This document shows, piece by piece, positions 50,788 through 60,154 of a stretch of 64,000 nucleotides of DNA. The position numbers and the translations under genes were made by a program. Within the stretch, counting starts at the first letter, position 1. Every line of letters starts with the position of its first letter. The notes under the pieces were generated by a model that saw only the letters and a program-made list of their open reading frames with translations, had not been told where the DNA came from and did not search any database. Origin of the DNA: Mesorhizobium carmichaelinearum (GTDB taxonomy: Bacteria; Pseudomonadota; Alphaproteobacteria; Rhizobiales; Rhizobiaceae); the NCBI RefSeq assembly GCF_900199455.1, contig NZ_FZQR01000011.1, positions 124,001 through 188,000 on the forward strand. Direction: 5' to 3'.

Positions 50788-51801
50788 CTACTTGGCGTTC
50801 TTGACGAATTCCGAGGTGTAGGTCTTAGAGAGGTCGATCTGCTTGCCCTGCAGTTCCTTCTTGAAGGCTGAAAGGACCGTCAGCACCGTCTCCGGGCCCC
50901 CTTCCGGCATTATTCCGTCGGGGGTGAACATTGCCTTACCGGCATCGAGGGCCTTCACGTAGCCTTCCTTGTCGCCGACATAGTAGTCCTTCGGCATTTT
51001 GTCGGCGATCTCGGCGCCGCTATGCGTGTTGATGAACTTCTGTGTCTTGACGAAGGCATTGGCCAGCTTCTGCACGGTGTCCTTGTGCGCTTCGACCCAA
51101 TCGGTCTGCATATAGAGGGAGGCGGCCGGGTAAGTGCCGCCGAGCGCAGCCTTGGTGCCCTCCATTGTGCGCATGTCGATAAGAACGGTCGCTTCGCCGG
51201 TTTTTAGCAGCCGGGTGATCGTCGGCTCGGTCGTCATGCCGGCCTGGATCTTGTCCTGCTGCATGGCGGCGATGAAGGTGGTGCCGGCGCCAACCGGAAC
51301 CGAAGTGAAATCCCCGAGCTTCAAGCCGTTCTTGACGGCGAGATATTCCGTAAGAAAATTCGTCGATGAGCCCAGACCGGTCACGCCCAGGCTCTTTCCC
51401 TTGAAGTCGGCGGGTGATTTGATCTCCGGATGTTTCGTCGAAACCAGCTCGACCTCGCCCGGCGCCTGGCTGAACTGGACGATGGATTCGACGAACTTGC
51501 CTTTTGCCTGCAGATCGATGCAGTGATCGTAGAAGCCGACAACCCCCTGCACGGCACCGGCCAGCATCTCGTTTTCGGCATCGACGCCGGCCGGTTCGTT
51601 CAGCAATTCGACGTCGAGACCCTCATCCTTGAAGTAGCCGAGCGCTTCGGTCAGCTTGGCGGGCAGATAGATCTGTTTTTCGTAGCCGCCGACCATGATG
51701 GAGATTTTTTCGTCGGCGCGCGCGGATGGCGCTGACAAGGCCATGGTGGCGACGAGTGCGGTTGTGGCGGCTGAATCAAGCAGAATTCGCGCGAGCGACA
51801 T
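50788..51801 (-). CDS. NitT/TauT-type ABC substrate-binding protein
   Basis: 337-aa periplasmic binding protein with a signal peptide (to about residue 29, ALSAPSARADEK). NMT1/SsuA-like fold: VGGYEKQIYLPAKLTEALGYFKDEGLDVEL, GAVQGVVGFYDHCIDLQAKGK, and KSLGVTGLGSSTNFLTEYLAVK. First gene of the operon. The 200 bp upstream hold its promoter; I see no TPP riboswitch, which argues against a thiamine-precursor role. Ligand unknown. Confidence 0.9.
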   Translation of the reverse strand: MSLARILLDSAATTALVATMALSAPSARADEKISIMVGGYEKQIYLPAKLTEALGYFKDEGLDVELLNEPAGVDAENEMLAGAVQGVVGFYDHCIDLQAKGKFVESIVQFSQAPGEVELVSTKHPEIKSPADFKGKSLGVTGLGSSTNFLTEYLAVKNGLKLGDFTSVPVGAGTTFIAAMQQDKIQAGMTTEPTITRLLKTGEATVLIDMRTMEGTKAALGGTYPAASLYMQTDWVEAHKDTVQKLANAFVKTQKFINTHSGAEIADKMPKDYYVGDKEGYVKALDAGKAMFTPDGIMPEGGPETVLTVLSAFKKELQGKQIDLSKTYTSEFVKNAK

Positions 51802-52001
51802 GGCCTCTTCCCTTTGTTCGTTTCCCGCGCCCCTCTCTCTCCCATCGCTTTTGCACGACAATATGGGGGCGCCAATCAACAGTTATGGCACCAACCTTTC
51901 ATCCAGCTTTCAAGGAAAAGCTGAAAATCAAAGCTTACGGATTGGTAAGCTGCGGCTTGCCCGCCGCCACAGGGCAACATGCCGAGATGACGCGCGCCTC
52001 A

Positions 52002-52769
52002 TCAATCGTTCAACCCAAGCACGTCGCGCATATCGTATTCGCCGGGCGAGCGTCCCGACACGCAGAGTGCCGCGGCAATGGCGCCACGGGCGAACATGAT
52101 GCGGTCGCCGGCGGCATGCGACAAGGTGACGGTTTCGCCCTCTGTGCAGAAGCTTACGCTGTGTTCGCCGATGATGCTGCCGCCGCGCGTTACCGCAAAA
52201 CCGATCTCGCCGGCGAGACGCGCGCCGGTGACGCCGTCGCGGACGCGCCTTGCGACCGTGTCCAGTTCAACGCCGCGTCCACCGGCAACGGCCTGGCCCA
52301 GCATCAGCGCGGTGCCCGACGGCGCGTCGATCTTGTGGCGATGATGCGCCTCGAAAATCTCTGCATCCCAATCTTCGGCAGCGAGTGCCCTCGCCGCCTG
52401 CTCGACCAGCCCGACCAGCATGTTGAGCCCGAGCGAAAAACTGCCGGAGCGGACGATGGGAATCGTTTTCGCGGCGTTGGCGATTGCCGCCAGTTCGGCG
52501 GCATCGAAACCCGTCGAGCCAATCACCAAAGCTGGACCGCCCCGGTTTGCGCAAACCCTTGCCAGATCGGCGGAGGCGGCCGGTGTGGTGAAATCGATCA
52601 CTACATCGGCCAAGGCAAGCGCCTCGTCGCGGCTCACCAGCCCGTCGCCGACGTTGCCAGGCCGGTGGAAGCATGCGGCAAGCGCCAGCCGCGGATCGGC
52701 CTGCACGGCCTCCGCCATCTGGCGGCCCATGCGGCCCAGCGCCCCGGCGATGGCGATCCTGATCGGCAT
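52002..52769 (-). CDS. dapB: 4-hydroxy-tetrahydrodipicolinate reductase
   Basis: 255-aa DapB, reducing the product of DapA with NAD(P)H in lysine and diaminopimelate synthesis. N-terminal cofactor motif AIAGALGRMGRQM; catalytic region EIFEAHHRHKIDAPSGTALMLG with the His pair and Lys. ATG at 52769 sits 8 bp after the helicase stop, so the two are probably in one transcript. A well-formed housekeeping gene. Confidence 0.96.
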   Translation of the reverse strand: MPIRIAIAGALGRMGRQMAEAVQADPRLALAACFHRPGNVGDGLVSRDEALALADVVIDFTTPAASADLARVCANRGGPALVIGSTGFDAAELAAIANAAKTIPIVRSGSFSLGLNMLVGLVEQAARALAAEDWDAEIFEAHHRHKIDAPSGTALMLGQAVAGGRGVELDTVARRVRDGVTGARLAGEIGFAVTRGGSIIGEHSVSFCTEGETVTLSHAAGDRIMFARGAIAAALCVSGRSPGEYDMRDVLGLND

Positions 52770-52777
52770 GGCGTCGG

Positions 52778-54871
52778 CTATTTCCACATGCCGCGCATGC
52801 GCGCGCCGATATCGACGCGCACGTCCGGCCGGGGCGCCCTGCCCTGCGCGGCTTGCGCACTCGGCCACGACATCTGCTGGAACGCGCCGAGGATCGAGGC
52901 CGGGATGAAGCGGGTGCGCGAGGCATAGAGGTGGCGGTCGCCGCGCGCCGCCTGGCCGTGCGGAAAGAAGCGCTGCGGCATAACCAGATTGAGATTGTCC
53001 TTGGCCCGCGTCATCGCCACGTAGAGCAGCCGGCGCTCCTCCTCGATATCCTCCTTGGTGCCGACGCCGAGATCGGCCGGGATGCAGCCATCGACCGTGT
53101 TGAGCACGAAGACATTCTTCCACTCCTGGCCCTTGGCCGAATGGATGGTCGACAGGATCAGATAATCCTCGTCGCGATGCGGCGGTCCGGCCTGGTCGCT
53201 GGTTGCGTCCGGCGGATCAAGCGTCAGCTCGGTCAGGAACCGTTCGCGCGAGGCATAACCCGACCCGATCTGCTCGAGCTGCAACAGGTCGGCGCGGCGG
53301 GTGATCGTGTCCTCGTGGATGCGCTCCAGATGCGGCTCGTACCACAGCCTGACCTGTTCGAGGTCGGCCGGCCATTTGGCACCAGCCCGCAGGCCGGAAT
53401 AGAGCGAGACGAAGCCCGGCCAGTCATCGGCCGCGCGCTGCGGCGGCCGCCAGCCAGCCAGCCCCATCGCCTCGTCCAGCGCCGATGTCATCGTCTCGAC
53501 AATCTGTCCTGCCGCCGAGGGGCCAATGCCCGGCATGAGCTGCAGGACGCGGAAACCGGCGACGCGGTCGCGCGGATTTTCGGCAAAACGCAGCACCGCC
53601 AGCACGTCCTTGACATGGGCCGCATCGAGAAATTTCAGCCCGCCGAATTTGACGAAGGGAATGTTGCGCCGCGTCAGCTCGATCTCCAGCGGCCCGCTGT
53701 GGTGTGAGGCTCGAAACAGCACCGCCTGCGATTTCAGCGCCGTGCCGGCCTCGCGCTCGGCAAGGATCGTATCGCAGACAAAGTTGGCCTGCTCGACCTC
53801 GTCGCGGACGGTGACCAGCCTTGGCTTGTCGGTGGATTTACGTTCCGACCACAGGTTCTTGGTAAAACGCTCCGAGGCCTCGCAGATCACCGCATTGGCG
53901 GCAGCCAGAATGGTCTCGGTCGAGCGGTAATTGCGCTCAAGCATGACTACATCGGCGGCCTGCGCGAACTGCCGGGGAAAATCGAGGATGTTGCGCACCT
54001 CGGCGGCGCGGAACGAATAGATCGACTGCGCATCGTCCCCGACCACCGTCAGCCCGGCGCCGTCGGGTTTCAGCGCCATCAGGATCGAGGCCTGCAGCCG
54101 GTTGGTGTCCTGGTATTCGTCGACCAGCACGTGGTCGAAACGCCCGCCAAGATGCGCCGCGATTTCCGGCTCGGCCGCCATCTGCGCCCAGTAGAGCAGC
54201 AGATCGTCGTAATCGAGTACGTTCTGCGCCTGCTTGGCCTCGACATAGCCGGCGAACAACAGCTTGAGCTGATCGGCCCAGCCGGCGCACCAGGGAAAGG
54301 CCGACCCCAGCACTTCGCCGAGCGGCGCCTGCGCGTTGACGGCGCGCGAATAGATGGCAAGGCAGGTGCCTTTGGTCGGAAAGCGCGCCTCCGTCTTGGA
54401 GAAGCCGAGTTCGTGGCGCACGAGATTCATCAGGTCGGCCGAATCCTCGCGGTCATGGATGGTGAAGGCCGGATCGAGGCCGATCTCCAGCGCATAGTCG
54501 CGCAACAGCCGCGCACCGATGCCGTGAAAGGTGCCGGCCCAGGTCAGCGCATCGGTGATGACCGCGGCGTCACGGCCGAGCACCTCGCCGGCGATGCGCT
54601 CGACGCGCTTGGCCATTTCGGAGGCGGCGCGCCGCGAAAAGGTCATTAGCAGGATGCGGCGCGGGTCGGCGCCCTTGACGATCAAATGAGCGACGCGATG
54701 TGCCAGCGTGTTGGTCTTGCCCGAGCCGGCGCCGGCAATGACCAGCAAGGGACCGGCGATCCTGCCGTCGCCATGCTCGACGGCCTGACGTTGGGCGTCA
54801 TTCAGCCGCGCGAGATAGGCGGGCTGGGCAGTCGATTCCACAAAGGTCGAATCATGGGCGGCGAGGTTCAT
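52778..54871 (-). CDS. UvrD/PcrA-type ATP-dependent DNA helicase
   Basis: 697-aa superfamily 1 helicase. Motif I is AGAGSGKT (46-53), motif II DEYQDTN, motif III VGDDAQSIYSFR, motif IV ERNYRST, motif V TIHSAKGQEWK and motif VI EERRLLYVAMTRAKDN. It lacks the extra C-terminal Tudor-like region of standard UvrD, so it is a shorter paralogue, probably in DNA repair. The housekeeping uvrD is probably elsewhere. Upstream of dapB on the same strand. Confidence 0.92.
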   Translation of the reverse strand: MNLAAHDSTFVESTAQPAYLARLNDAQRQAVEHGDGRIAGPLLVIAGAGSGKTNTLAHRVAHLIVKGADPRRILLMTFSRRAASEMAKRVERIAGEVLGRDAAVITDALTWAGTFHGIGARLLRDYALEIGLDPAFTIHDREDSADLMNLVRHELGFSKTEARFPTKGTCLAIYSRAVNAQAPLGEVLGSAFPWCAGWADQLKLLFAGYVEAKQAQNVLDYDDLLLYWAQMAAEPEIAAHLGGRFDHVLVDEYQDTNRLQASILMALKPDGAGLTVVGDDAQSIYSFRAAEVRNILDFPRQFAQAADVVMLERNYRSTETILAAANAVICEASERFTKNLWSERKSTDKPRLVTVRDEVEQANFVCDTILAEREAGTALKSQAVLFRASHHSGPLEIELTRRNIPFVKFGGLKFLDAAHVKDVLAVLRFAENPRDRVAGFRVLQLMPGIGPSAAGQIVETMTSALDEAMGLAGWRPPQRAADDWPGFVSLYSGLRAGAKWPADLEQVRLWYEPHLERIHEDTITRRADLLQLEQIGSGYASRERFLTELTLDPPDATSDQAGPPHRDEDYLILSTIHSAKGQEWKNVFVLNTVDGCIPADLGVGTKEDIEEERRLLYVAMTRAKDNLNLVMPQRFFPHGQAARGDRHLYASRTRFIPASILGAFQQMSWPSAQAAQGRAPRPDVRVDIGARMRGMWK

Positions 54872-54925
54872 CGCCCATCAAGCATCGTTTCCGCTTTGTT
54901 CGCAACAAAGAAGCGGCACGACGAA

Positions 54926-55099
54926 TTAGCGCCGGGGATCGACACCCATGGCCGCCGACTGGCGGCGTAGAGCGTCGCGGTCACTCCTCGATGCGGGCAG
55001 CAACAGCGGATCGATGTCGCCGGGCACGTCATCGATCATCCTGCGCGCGAGGCGGTAGGTGAGAAAGGCAAAGGTGCTTACCAGAAGCAAACGGATCAT
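54926..55099 (-). CDS. Small single-span membrane protein
   Basis: 57-aa protein: N-terminal membrane segment (MIRLLLVSTFAFLTYRLARRM) and a polar tail with acidic and basic residues (DIDPLLLPASRSDRDALRRQ). A GGAGACC stands about 7 nt before the ATG at 55099. No family recognised. Too short for firm assignment, but composition and the ribosome-binding site support it. Confidence 0.6.
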   Translation of the reverse strand: MIRLLLVSTFAFLTYRLARRMIDDVPGDIDPLLLPASRSDRDALRRQSAAMGVDPRR

Positions 55100-55228
55100 G
55101 CTGCGGTCTCCTCTAATAGAGATCAACCGAAGGCACGGCATTTTGTTCCCCTCAACGCTGGTTCGCAACCAAACCAACATCGCCTCGTTTTGAGATGGAG
55201 GCTCGTTGTGAGATTGGAGGCGGTAGCG

Positions 55229-55375
55229 ATGAAAAAGCTAGGATTAAGCCTCGTTCTGGTGGCTTTGGCTGTCTCGGCCTGCGACAACAAACTGCCACCG
55301 ACCAAGGCTCCTGGTGCCGAACAAAGCTCCTACGCCGGCAATCCTGTCATGAACGCAGGGACTGTGGGCAAGTAA
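55229..55375 (+). CDS. Small lipoprotein
   Basis: 48-aa protein with a lipoprotein signal: MKKLGLSLVLVALAVSAC, the lipobox LAVSAC placing the modified Cys at residue 18. The mature part is only about 30 residues, Pro/Ala/Gly-rich. GGAGG lies 7-8 nt before the ATG. Reminiscent of entericidin-like small lipoproteins, but no family match is claimed. Confidence 0.7.
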   Translation: MKKLGLSLVLVALAVSACDNKLPPTKAPGAEQSSYAGNPVMNAGTVGK

Positions 55376-55404
55376 GGTGGTGCAACGAGGTTGTTGTCCG
55401 AATC

Positions 55405-55605
55405 TCATTGCATTGCCCCGATGCACTCCTCAAGGCGCTCGAGCCGGAACTTGGCATTGCGCAACTCGTGCCCGGCTTCCTGTCGCTGCTGACGGCCCCT
55501 GGATGGGGACGCAGCCGTCAGGTTTCTTTCGAGTTCAGCGATGCGCGCACGCACCTGCCGCGCCTCATCCTGACGTAACGCCTTTATCCAGCTTCGCCCG
55601 TGCAT
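55405..55605 (-). CDS. Possible small coiled-coil protein
   Basis: 66-aa frame with amphipathic, Glu/Arg-rich helix (QVRARIAELERNL, then LRNAKFRLERLEECIGAM) and a plausible GGAAGACGG before the ATG. It may be a real short protein or chance. No family recognised. Confidence 0.4.
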   Translation of the reverse strand: MHGRSWIKALRQDEARQVRARIAELERNLTAASPSRGRQQRQEAGHELRNAKFRLERLEECIGAMQ

Positions 55606-55885
55606 CCGTCTTCCGTAACCACCCCAAAGACCGGCGGCTTCTATGCCAGCAAGACCCTAACTTCCGGCAAGTGCGAATATTCTAAATTTAATGGATTCTA
55701 ATTTAGCAGCCAAGCGCCGCAACGAAGAAGGCCGGCGCCGCTTGGGAGGAGAAGGCGCCGGCCAAGCGGATAAATCAGGTCCGCCGCACAACATAGGCTA
55801 GCTGAGTCTTGCCGCTGCGTCATCCGGGATCGCGGATTTCGGCCTTTTCCGGGCGTTTTCCCCCGTAAAAGCGCCGACAGGGTTG
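55606..55885. other. Repeat-rich non-coding stretch before the M20 gene stop
   Basis: 280 bp without a supported gene. It holds an AT-rich inverted repeat (CTAAATT at 55682 and AATTTAG at 55700) and a GC-rich inverted repeat (GGCCGGCGCC at 55730-55739 and GGCGCCGGCC at 55754-55763). The right part is the 3' end of the amino-acid catabolic operon. Confidence 0.5.
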
Positions 55886-57046
55886 TCAAACCCCAAGCCG
55901 TTGCCTGGCGATGGCGACATGGAAATTCGTGCCGAACACCAGTCCGTCATCATTGAAGTCGTAGCTGGAATTGTGCAGCGGCGCCGTGGCCTCGCCATTG
56001 CCGAGGAAGACGAAGCAGCCCGGCACGTGATCGAGGAAACGAGCGAAATCCTCCGACGCCGTCATCGGCTCGCGGGCGACCGCGATGTTGCCGGGTTCGA
56101 AAACGCTCCTGGCGGCGGCGAAGGCGGCGTCGACCAGTTCGGCATCGTTGCGCAAAGGCACAAATTCTCTGCTGTAGTTCACCTCGGCGGCAACGTTGTA
56201 GGCGGCAGCGGTGCCCTCGGCGATGATGCGCATCTGGCGTTCGATCTCAGTGCTGACCTCGGGGCGGAAGCTGCGCGCATCGCCAAGGATGCGGGCAAGA
56301 CCGGGTAATGCATTGCGGGTGCCGTCGGTGATCAGCTCGGTCACCGAAACCACCCCTATGTCGGCCGGGCTCAGCCGGCGCGACACGATGGTCTGCAGAT
56401 TGGTGACCAGCGCGCAGGCGGCGACCAGCGTCTCGTTGCCCGAATGTGGCCGCGCCGCGTGGCCGCCGAGCCCTCTGAGCACGATCTCGAAATTATCTTC
56501 GGCCGACATTATCGGGCCGGCGCGGGTCTCGAAATGCCCGACAGGCAGGCCGGGCATGTTGTGCAGCCCAAAGATCTCGTCGAAGGGGAAGCGCTGCATC
56601 AGGCCATCGTCGAGCATGGCCAGCGCGCCCCTGCCCCACTCCTCGGCCGGCTGGAAGATGAAGCGCACGGTGCCGTCGAAACCGCCCTCGCCGGCCAGCA
56701 GCTTCGCCGCGCCAAGCAGCATGGCGGTGTGGCCGTCATGGCCGCAGGCATGCATCACGCCGGGATTGCCGGAGCGATAGGACGCGGTCGATTGTTCTGC
56801 GATGCGCAGCGCATCCATATCGGCCCGCAGCGCAATGGCGCGGTTGCCGGTGCCGCGCTTCAGCGTGCCGACGACACCGGTGCCGCCGACACCCTCCGCG
56901 ACATCGTCCAGACCGAATTCGCGCAGCTTGGTCGCGACGAAGGCGGCAGTGCGTTTCTCCTCGAAGCCGAATTCGGGGTGTGCGTGCAGGTCGCGCCGCC
57001 AAGCGGTCATCTCGCGCTTCAATGTTTCCGGATCGAGTTCAGCCAT
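55886..57046 (-). CDS. M20-family amidohydrolase (hippurate hydrolase/aminoacylase-like)
   Basis: 386-aa metallopeptidase-fold hydrolase. M20 features: LRADMDALRI with a metal-binding Asp, HACGHDGHTAMLLGAAKLL with His ligands, FIFQPAEEWGRGA (catalytic Glu pair) and a C-terminal LDHVPGCFVFLGNG with HNSSYDFND. Family members release amino acids from N-acyl derivatives. It starts 4 bp after the upstream gene's stop and is the last of three catabolic genes. Confidence 0.9.
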   Translation of the reverse strand: MAELDPETLKREMTAWRRDLHAHPEFGFEEKRTAAFVATKLREFGLDDVAEGVGGTGVVGTLKRGTGNRAIALRADMDALRIAEQSTASYRSGNPGVMHACGHDGHTAMLLGAAKLLAGEGGFDGTVRFIFQPAEEWGRGALAMLDDGLMQRFPFDEIFGLHNMPGLPVGHFETRAGPIMSAEDNFEIVLRGLGGHAARPHSGNETLVAACALVTNLQTIVSRRLSPADIGVVSVTELITDGTRNALPGLARILGDARSFRPEVSTEIERQMRIIAEGTAAAYNVAAEVNYSREFVPLRNDAELVDAAFAAARSVFEPGNIAVAREPMTASEDFARFLDHVPGCFVFLGNGEATAPLHNSSYDFNDDGLVFGTNFHVAIARQRLGV

Positions 57047-57050
57047 GTAT

Positions 57051-58283
57051 TCAGCCCTTGAGTTCGGCGAGTTCCGCAACCACATCAAGCAGGATGTTGG
57101 CGCCGGCAACAAGCTCGGCATCTTCGGTATGCTCGTGCGGACTGTGGCTGATGCCTCCGGCGCTCGGCACGAAGATCATCGCCGCCGGTGCGATGCGCGC
57201 GATCATCTGCGCGTCATGGCCGGCGCCCGAGGTCATGCGCCGCGAGGCGAGCCCGCGCTTCCTGACCGCGGCCTCGATCAGCTCGACGACTCGGCCGTCG
57301 AAGACAACCGGCTCGAAGCGCGCCAGCCTTTCGACCGTCACGGTGATGCCCTCGGCAACGAGCTGTTCCAAAAAGGCGGCCAGCGCCGCCTCTTGCGCCT
57401 GCAGGCGCTGCTCGTCGGGATCGCGCAGATCGACGGTGAAGACGGCGCGCGATGGAATGACGTTGATGGCGTTCGGCTCGAAGCGCATCGTGCCGACGGT
57501 GACAACCGTTGGCGAATTCGACGCCGCCGCCCGGTCGTGCAGGAAGGTGACCACGCGTGCCGCGGCATATCCGGCGTCGCAGCGCATCGACATCGGCGTG
57601 GTGCCGGCATGGTTGGCGACACCATCGAGGGTGATGCGCTGCCAGGAGATGCCTTGCAGGTTCTCAACCGCGCCGATCGGGATGCATTCGCGCTCCAGAA
57701 CCGGCCCCTGTTCGATATGCAGTTCGACATAGATGTGCGGCTTGAGAAAACCGGGTTCGCGCTCGCCCGCATAGCCGATGCGGGCGAGTTCCTGCCCGAG
57801 CGTGCTGCCGTCGGTGCCGACAGCGGCGAGTGCCGCTTCGACATCGACGCCGCCGGCATGCACCAGCGACCCCATCATGTCGGGGGAGAAGCGTACGCCT
57901 TCCTCATTGGTGAAGGCCGCGACGGCGAGCGGGCGCGACGGCGAAAGGCCGGACGCCTTCAGCGTCTCGATCACCTCCAGCCCGGCAAGCACGCCGTAGC
58001 AGCCGTCGTAGATGCCGGCGTCGATGACCGTGTCGATATGCGAGCCGAGCAGCACCGGTGCTTTGCCTGCATTGTCGGCACTTTGCCAGATGCCGAAAAT
58101 GTTGCCGATGCGGTCGATGGCGACATCGAGCCCGGCCTGCCGCAGCCAGCCGACGAAGAGATCGCGGCCCTGTTTGTCGGTGTCGGACGCCGCCAGCCGG
58201 ATCAGCCTGCCCTCGCCATCGCGGCCGACGGCGCCGAGTTCACGGATGCGGCCAAGCAGACGCTGTGCATCGACCGCGATCAT
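57051..58283 (-). CDS. M20 Zn-dependent hydrolase (allantoate/N-carbamoyl-amino-acid amidohydrolase-like)
   Basis: 410-aa hydrolase of the AllC/HyuC subgroup. Characteristic segments: GRLIRLAASDTDKQGRDLFVGW, LLGSHIDTVIDAGIYDGCYGVLAGLEVI, FTNEEGVRFSPDMMGS, ELHIEQGPVLERECIPIGAVE and, near the end, MTSGAGHDAQMIARIAP. Members hydrolyse allantoate, ureidoglycine or N-carbamoyl amino acids. Second gene of the operon; overlaps the first by 4 bp (ATGA). Confidence 0.91.
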   Translation of the reverse strand: MIAVDAQRLLGRIRELGAVGRDGEGRLIRLAASDTDKQGRDLFVGWLRQAGLDVAIDRIGNIFGIWQSADNAGKAPVLLGSHIDTVIDAGIYDGCYGVLAGLEVIETLKASGLSPSRPLAVAAFTNEEGVRFSPDMMGSLVHAGGVDVEAALAAVGTDGSTLGQELARIGYAGEREPGFLKPHIYVELHIEQGPVLERECIPIGAVENLQGISWQRITLDGVANHAGTTPMSMRCDAGYAAARVVTFLHDRAAASNSPTVVTVGTMRFEPNAINVIPSRAVFTVDLRDPDEQRLQAQEAALAAFLEQLVAEGITVTVERLARFEPVVFDGRVVELIEAAVRKRGLASRRMTSGAGHDAQMIARIAPAAMIFVPSAGGISHSPHEHTEDAELVAGANILLDVVAELAELKG

Positions 58284-59488
58284 GATGTTGCCTCGGCAGC
58301 GAGCTTGCCGGTCAGCACATCGGCCGGGCTCATCCCGACCAGCTCGGCATAGCGATGCGGGTCGGTGGCGCCTTCGGTGTTGATCACCAGCACGCGGGAT
58401 CTGCCGTCGAGGCCGAGATCGGTCTTGTTTTCGGCCATGGCGCAGAGCAGTCCGGCAAGGCCGACGCCGCCGCTTTCGCCGGCGACGATCACCGGATCGC
58501 GGCCGGCCGGCCGTGCCAAGCGTCGCATCACCGCGATGGCTTCGTCCTCGTCCACGGTCATGAAGGCGTCGGCGGCGCGCGCCAGCACGCGCCAGGCGAC
58601 CTGTGACGCCTCATAGCACTCAAGCATGGCCATGACAGTCGGCCGGTCGTGCGCGACCTTGACCACACGACCTGCCTGGGCAGCCGCGACAATGCAGGCC
58701 GCGCGTGCCGGCTCGACGACAATGAAGGTTGGCCTGGCGTCGCCGAGCACGATGGCGAGATGGCCGGCCACCGCCGCGGCAATGCCGCCGACGCCTGCCT
58801 GCACGAAGACATGGGTCGGCGGTTCGCTGAGCTGGCGCAGCGCTTCGCGCACGATCGCCGTATAGCCCTGCATGACGAGGCCGGGAATGCGCTCATAGCC
58901 CGGCCATGACGTATCCGACACCACGGTCCAGCCTTTCTCGGCCGCGACCTTGGCGGCTTGCCTGACCGAATCGTCATAATTGCCGTCGACGCGGACCATC
59001 TCCGCGCCATAGCGGGCGATTGCCGAGATCCGCTCGTCGCTGACACCGGCATGGACAAAGATCACGGCCCTGGCGCCGGCAAGTTCGGCGCCTTGCGCAA
59101 CGGAACGGCCATGATTGCCGTCGGTGGCGCAGGCAAATGTCATCTTTGCGGCGACCGAGCGGACATCGGGCCGATCGAGATCCTCGACATCGACGGGGCG
59201 GCCAAGCCACTTGCCTGCCTCCTCCAGCACCAGGCGGAAGACAGCATAGGCGCCGCCCAGCGCCTTGAAGCTGCCAAGGCCGAGACGAAAGCCCTCATCC
59301 TTGACATGCAGCTGAGCGAGGCCGAGTTCGCTTGCCAGCGCCGGCAGGGCGTGCAGCGGCGTCACCACGTGATTGTCACGATGGGCAAGAAAGCGCTCGA
59401 CCGTGTCAGCACCAGCAATCCCGAGGGTTTCGGCATCGGCCGCATCAAGCGGCTTGCCGTACAAGGCATTGCTGTTGAGCAGGAACAC
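58280..59488 (-). CDS. Diaminopropionate ammonia-lyase
   Basis: 402-aa PLP enzyme converting 2,3-diaminopropionate to pyruvate and ammonia. PLP lysine Lys75 in RLGLGSFKALGGAYAVF, ATDGNHGRSVAQGAELAGA, and the Gly-rich VQAGVGGIAAAVAGHL. GTG start at 59488 with AAGGAGG 7 nt upstream. First gene of a three-gene amino-acid catabolic operon with two M20 hydrolases, diverging from an Lrp regulator that probably senses the substrate. Confidence 0.92.
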   Translation of the reverse strand: MFLLNSNALYGKPLDAADAETLGIAGADTVERFLAHRDNHVVTPLHALPALASELGLAQLHVKDEGFRLGLGSFKALGGAYAVFRLVLEEAGKWLGRPVDVEDLDRPDVRSVAAKMTFACATDGNHGRSVAQGAELAGARAVIFVHAGVSDERISAIARYGAEMVRVDGNYDDSVRQAAKVAAEKGWTVVSDTSWPGYERIPGLVMQGYTAIVREALRQLSEPPTHVFVQAGVGGIAAAVAGHLAIVLGDARPTFIVVEPARAACIVAAAQAGRVVKVAHDRPTVMAMLECYEASQVAWRVLARAADAFMTVDEDEAIAVMRRLARPAGRDPVIVAGESGGVGLAGLLCAMAENKTDLGLDGRSRVLVINTEGATDPHRYAELVGMSPADVLTGKLAAEATS

Positions 59489-59562
59489 TGGCGGCCTCCT
59501 TGGCAGTCAGCGAGACCATATTGCAGGACAGGCGCAAAGAGCGCTGTAATTGGGCCTCCGAA

Positions 59563-60072
59563 ATGCAAGTTTGTTTCACCGGGATACCGCCATTGCCTCC
59601 ATCGCCAGCCTCACTCGACAGTTTCGATCTCGCCATCCTTGCCATTCTGCAGCGGGACAACACGACGCCGCAGCGCCTGATCGGCGAAGCGGTGAACCTG
59701 TCGGCGCCGGCGGTGCAGCGCCGCATCAAGCGGATGGAACAGACCGGCGTCATCGCAAGCAATGTCGCAATCATCGAACCCACGGCGGTCGGCCAACCCA
59801 TCACCATCTTCGTCGAAGTGGAGTTGGAAAGCGAACGCACCGAGCTGATCGACGCGGCCAAACGGCAATTCTCGGAAACGCCGGAGGTGCAGCAATGCTA
59901 TTACGTCACCGGCGAAGCCGACTTCATCCTCGTCATCACGGTGGCCGACATGGGTGCCTATGAGGCGCTGACGCGAAAACTGTTCTTCGGCAGCAACAAT
60001 GTCCGGAAGTTTCGCACCTTCGTCGCCATGGACCGTGTCAAGGTGGGGCTGACGGTGCCGTTGGCGGATTGA
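59563..60072 (+). CDS. Lrp/AsnC-family regulator
   Basis: 169-aa regulator: N-terminal helix-turn-helix (PQRLIGEAVNLSAPAVQRRIKRM) and C-terminal RAM domain (ITIFVEVELESERTELID, VQQCYYVTGEADFILVITV). Feast/famine regulators of this type often respond to an amino acid. Divergent from the diaminopropionate ammonia-lyase operon across 74 bp, so it is its likely regulator. The N-terminal 20 residues (MQVCFTGIPPLPPSP) may be excluded by a later start. Confidence 0.9.
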   Translation: MQVCFTGIPPLPPSPASLDSFDLAILAILQRDNTTPQRLIGEAVNLSAPAVQRRIKRMEQTGVIASNVAIIEPTAVGQPITIFVEVELESERTELIDAAKRQFSETPEVQQCYYVTGEADFILVITVADMGAYEALTRKLFFGSNNVRKFRTFVAMDRVKVGLTVPLAD

Positions 60073-60154
60073 GGCTTGCCGGCAGGCAGGTTGCTGTCCG
60101 GCCCTGCCATGCTTTTCGACATTCGTCGGACGCGACTTGAGCTGGGAGGCACGC

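Noticed and set aside
51802..52001. TPP riboswitch ahead of the NitT/TauT operon
   Set aside because: The conserved CUGAGA and partner elements are absent.
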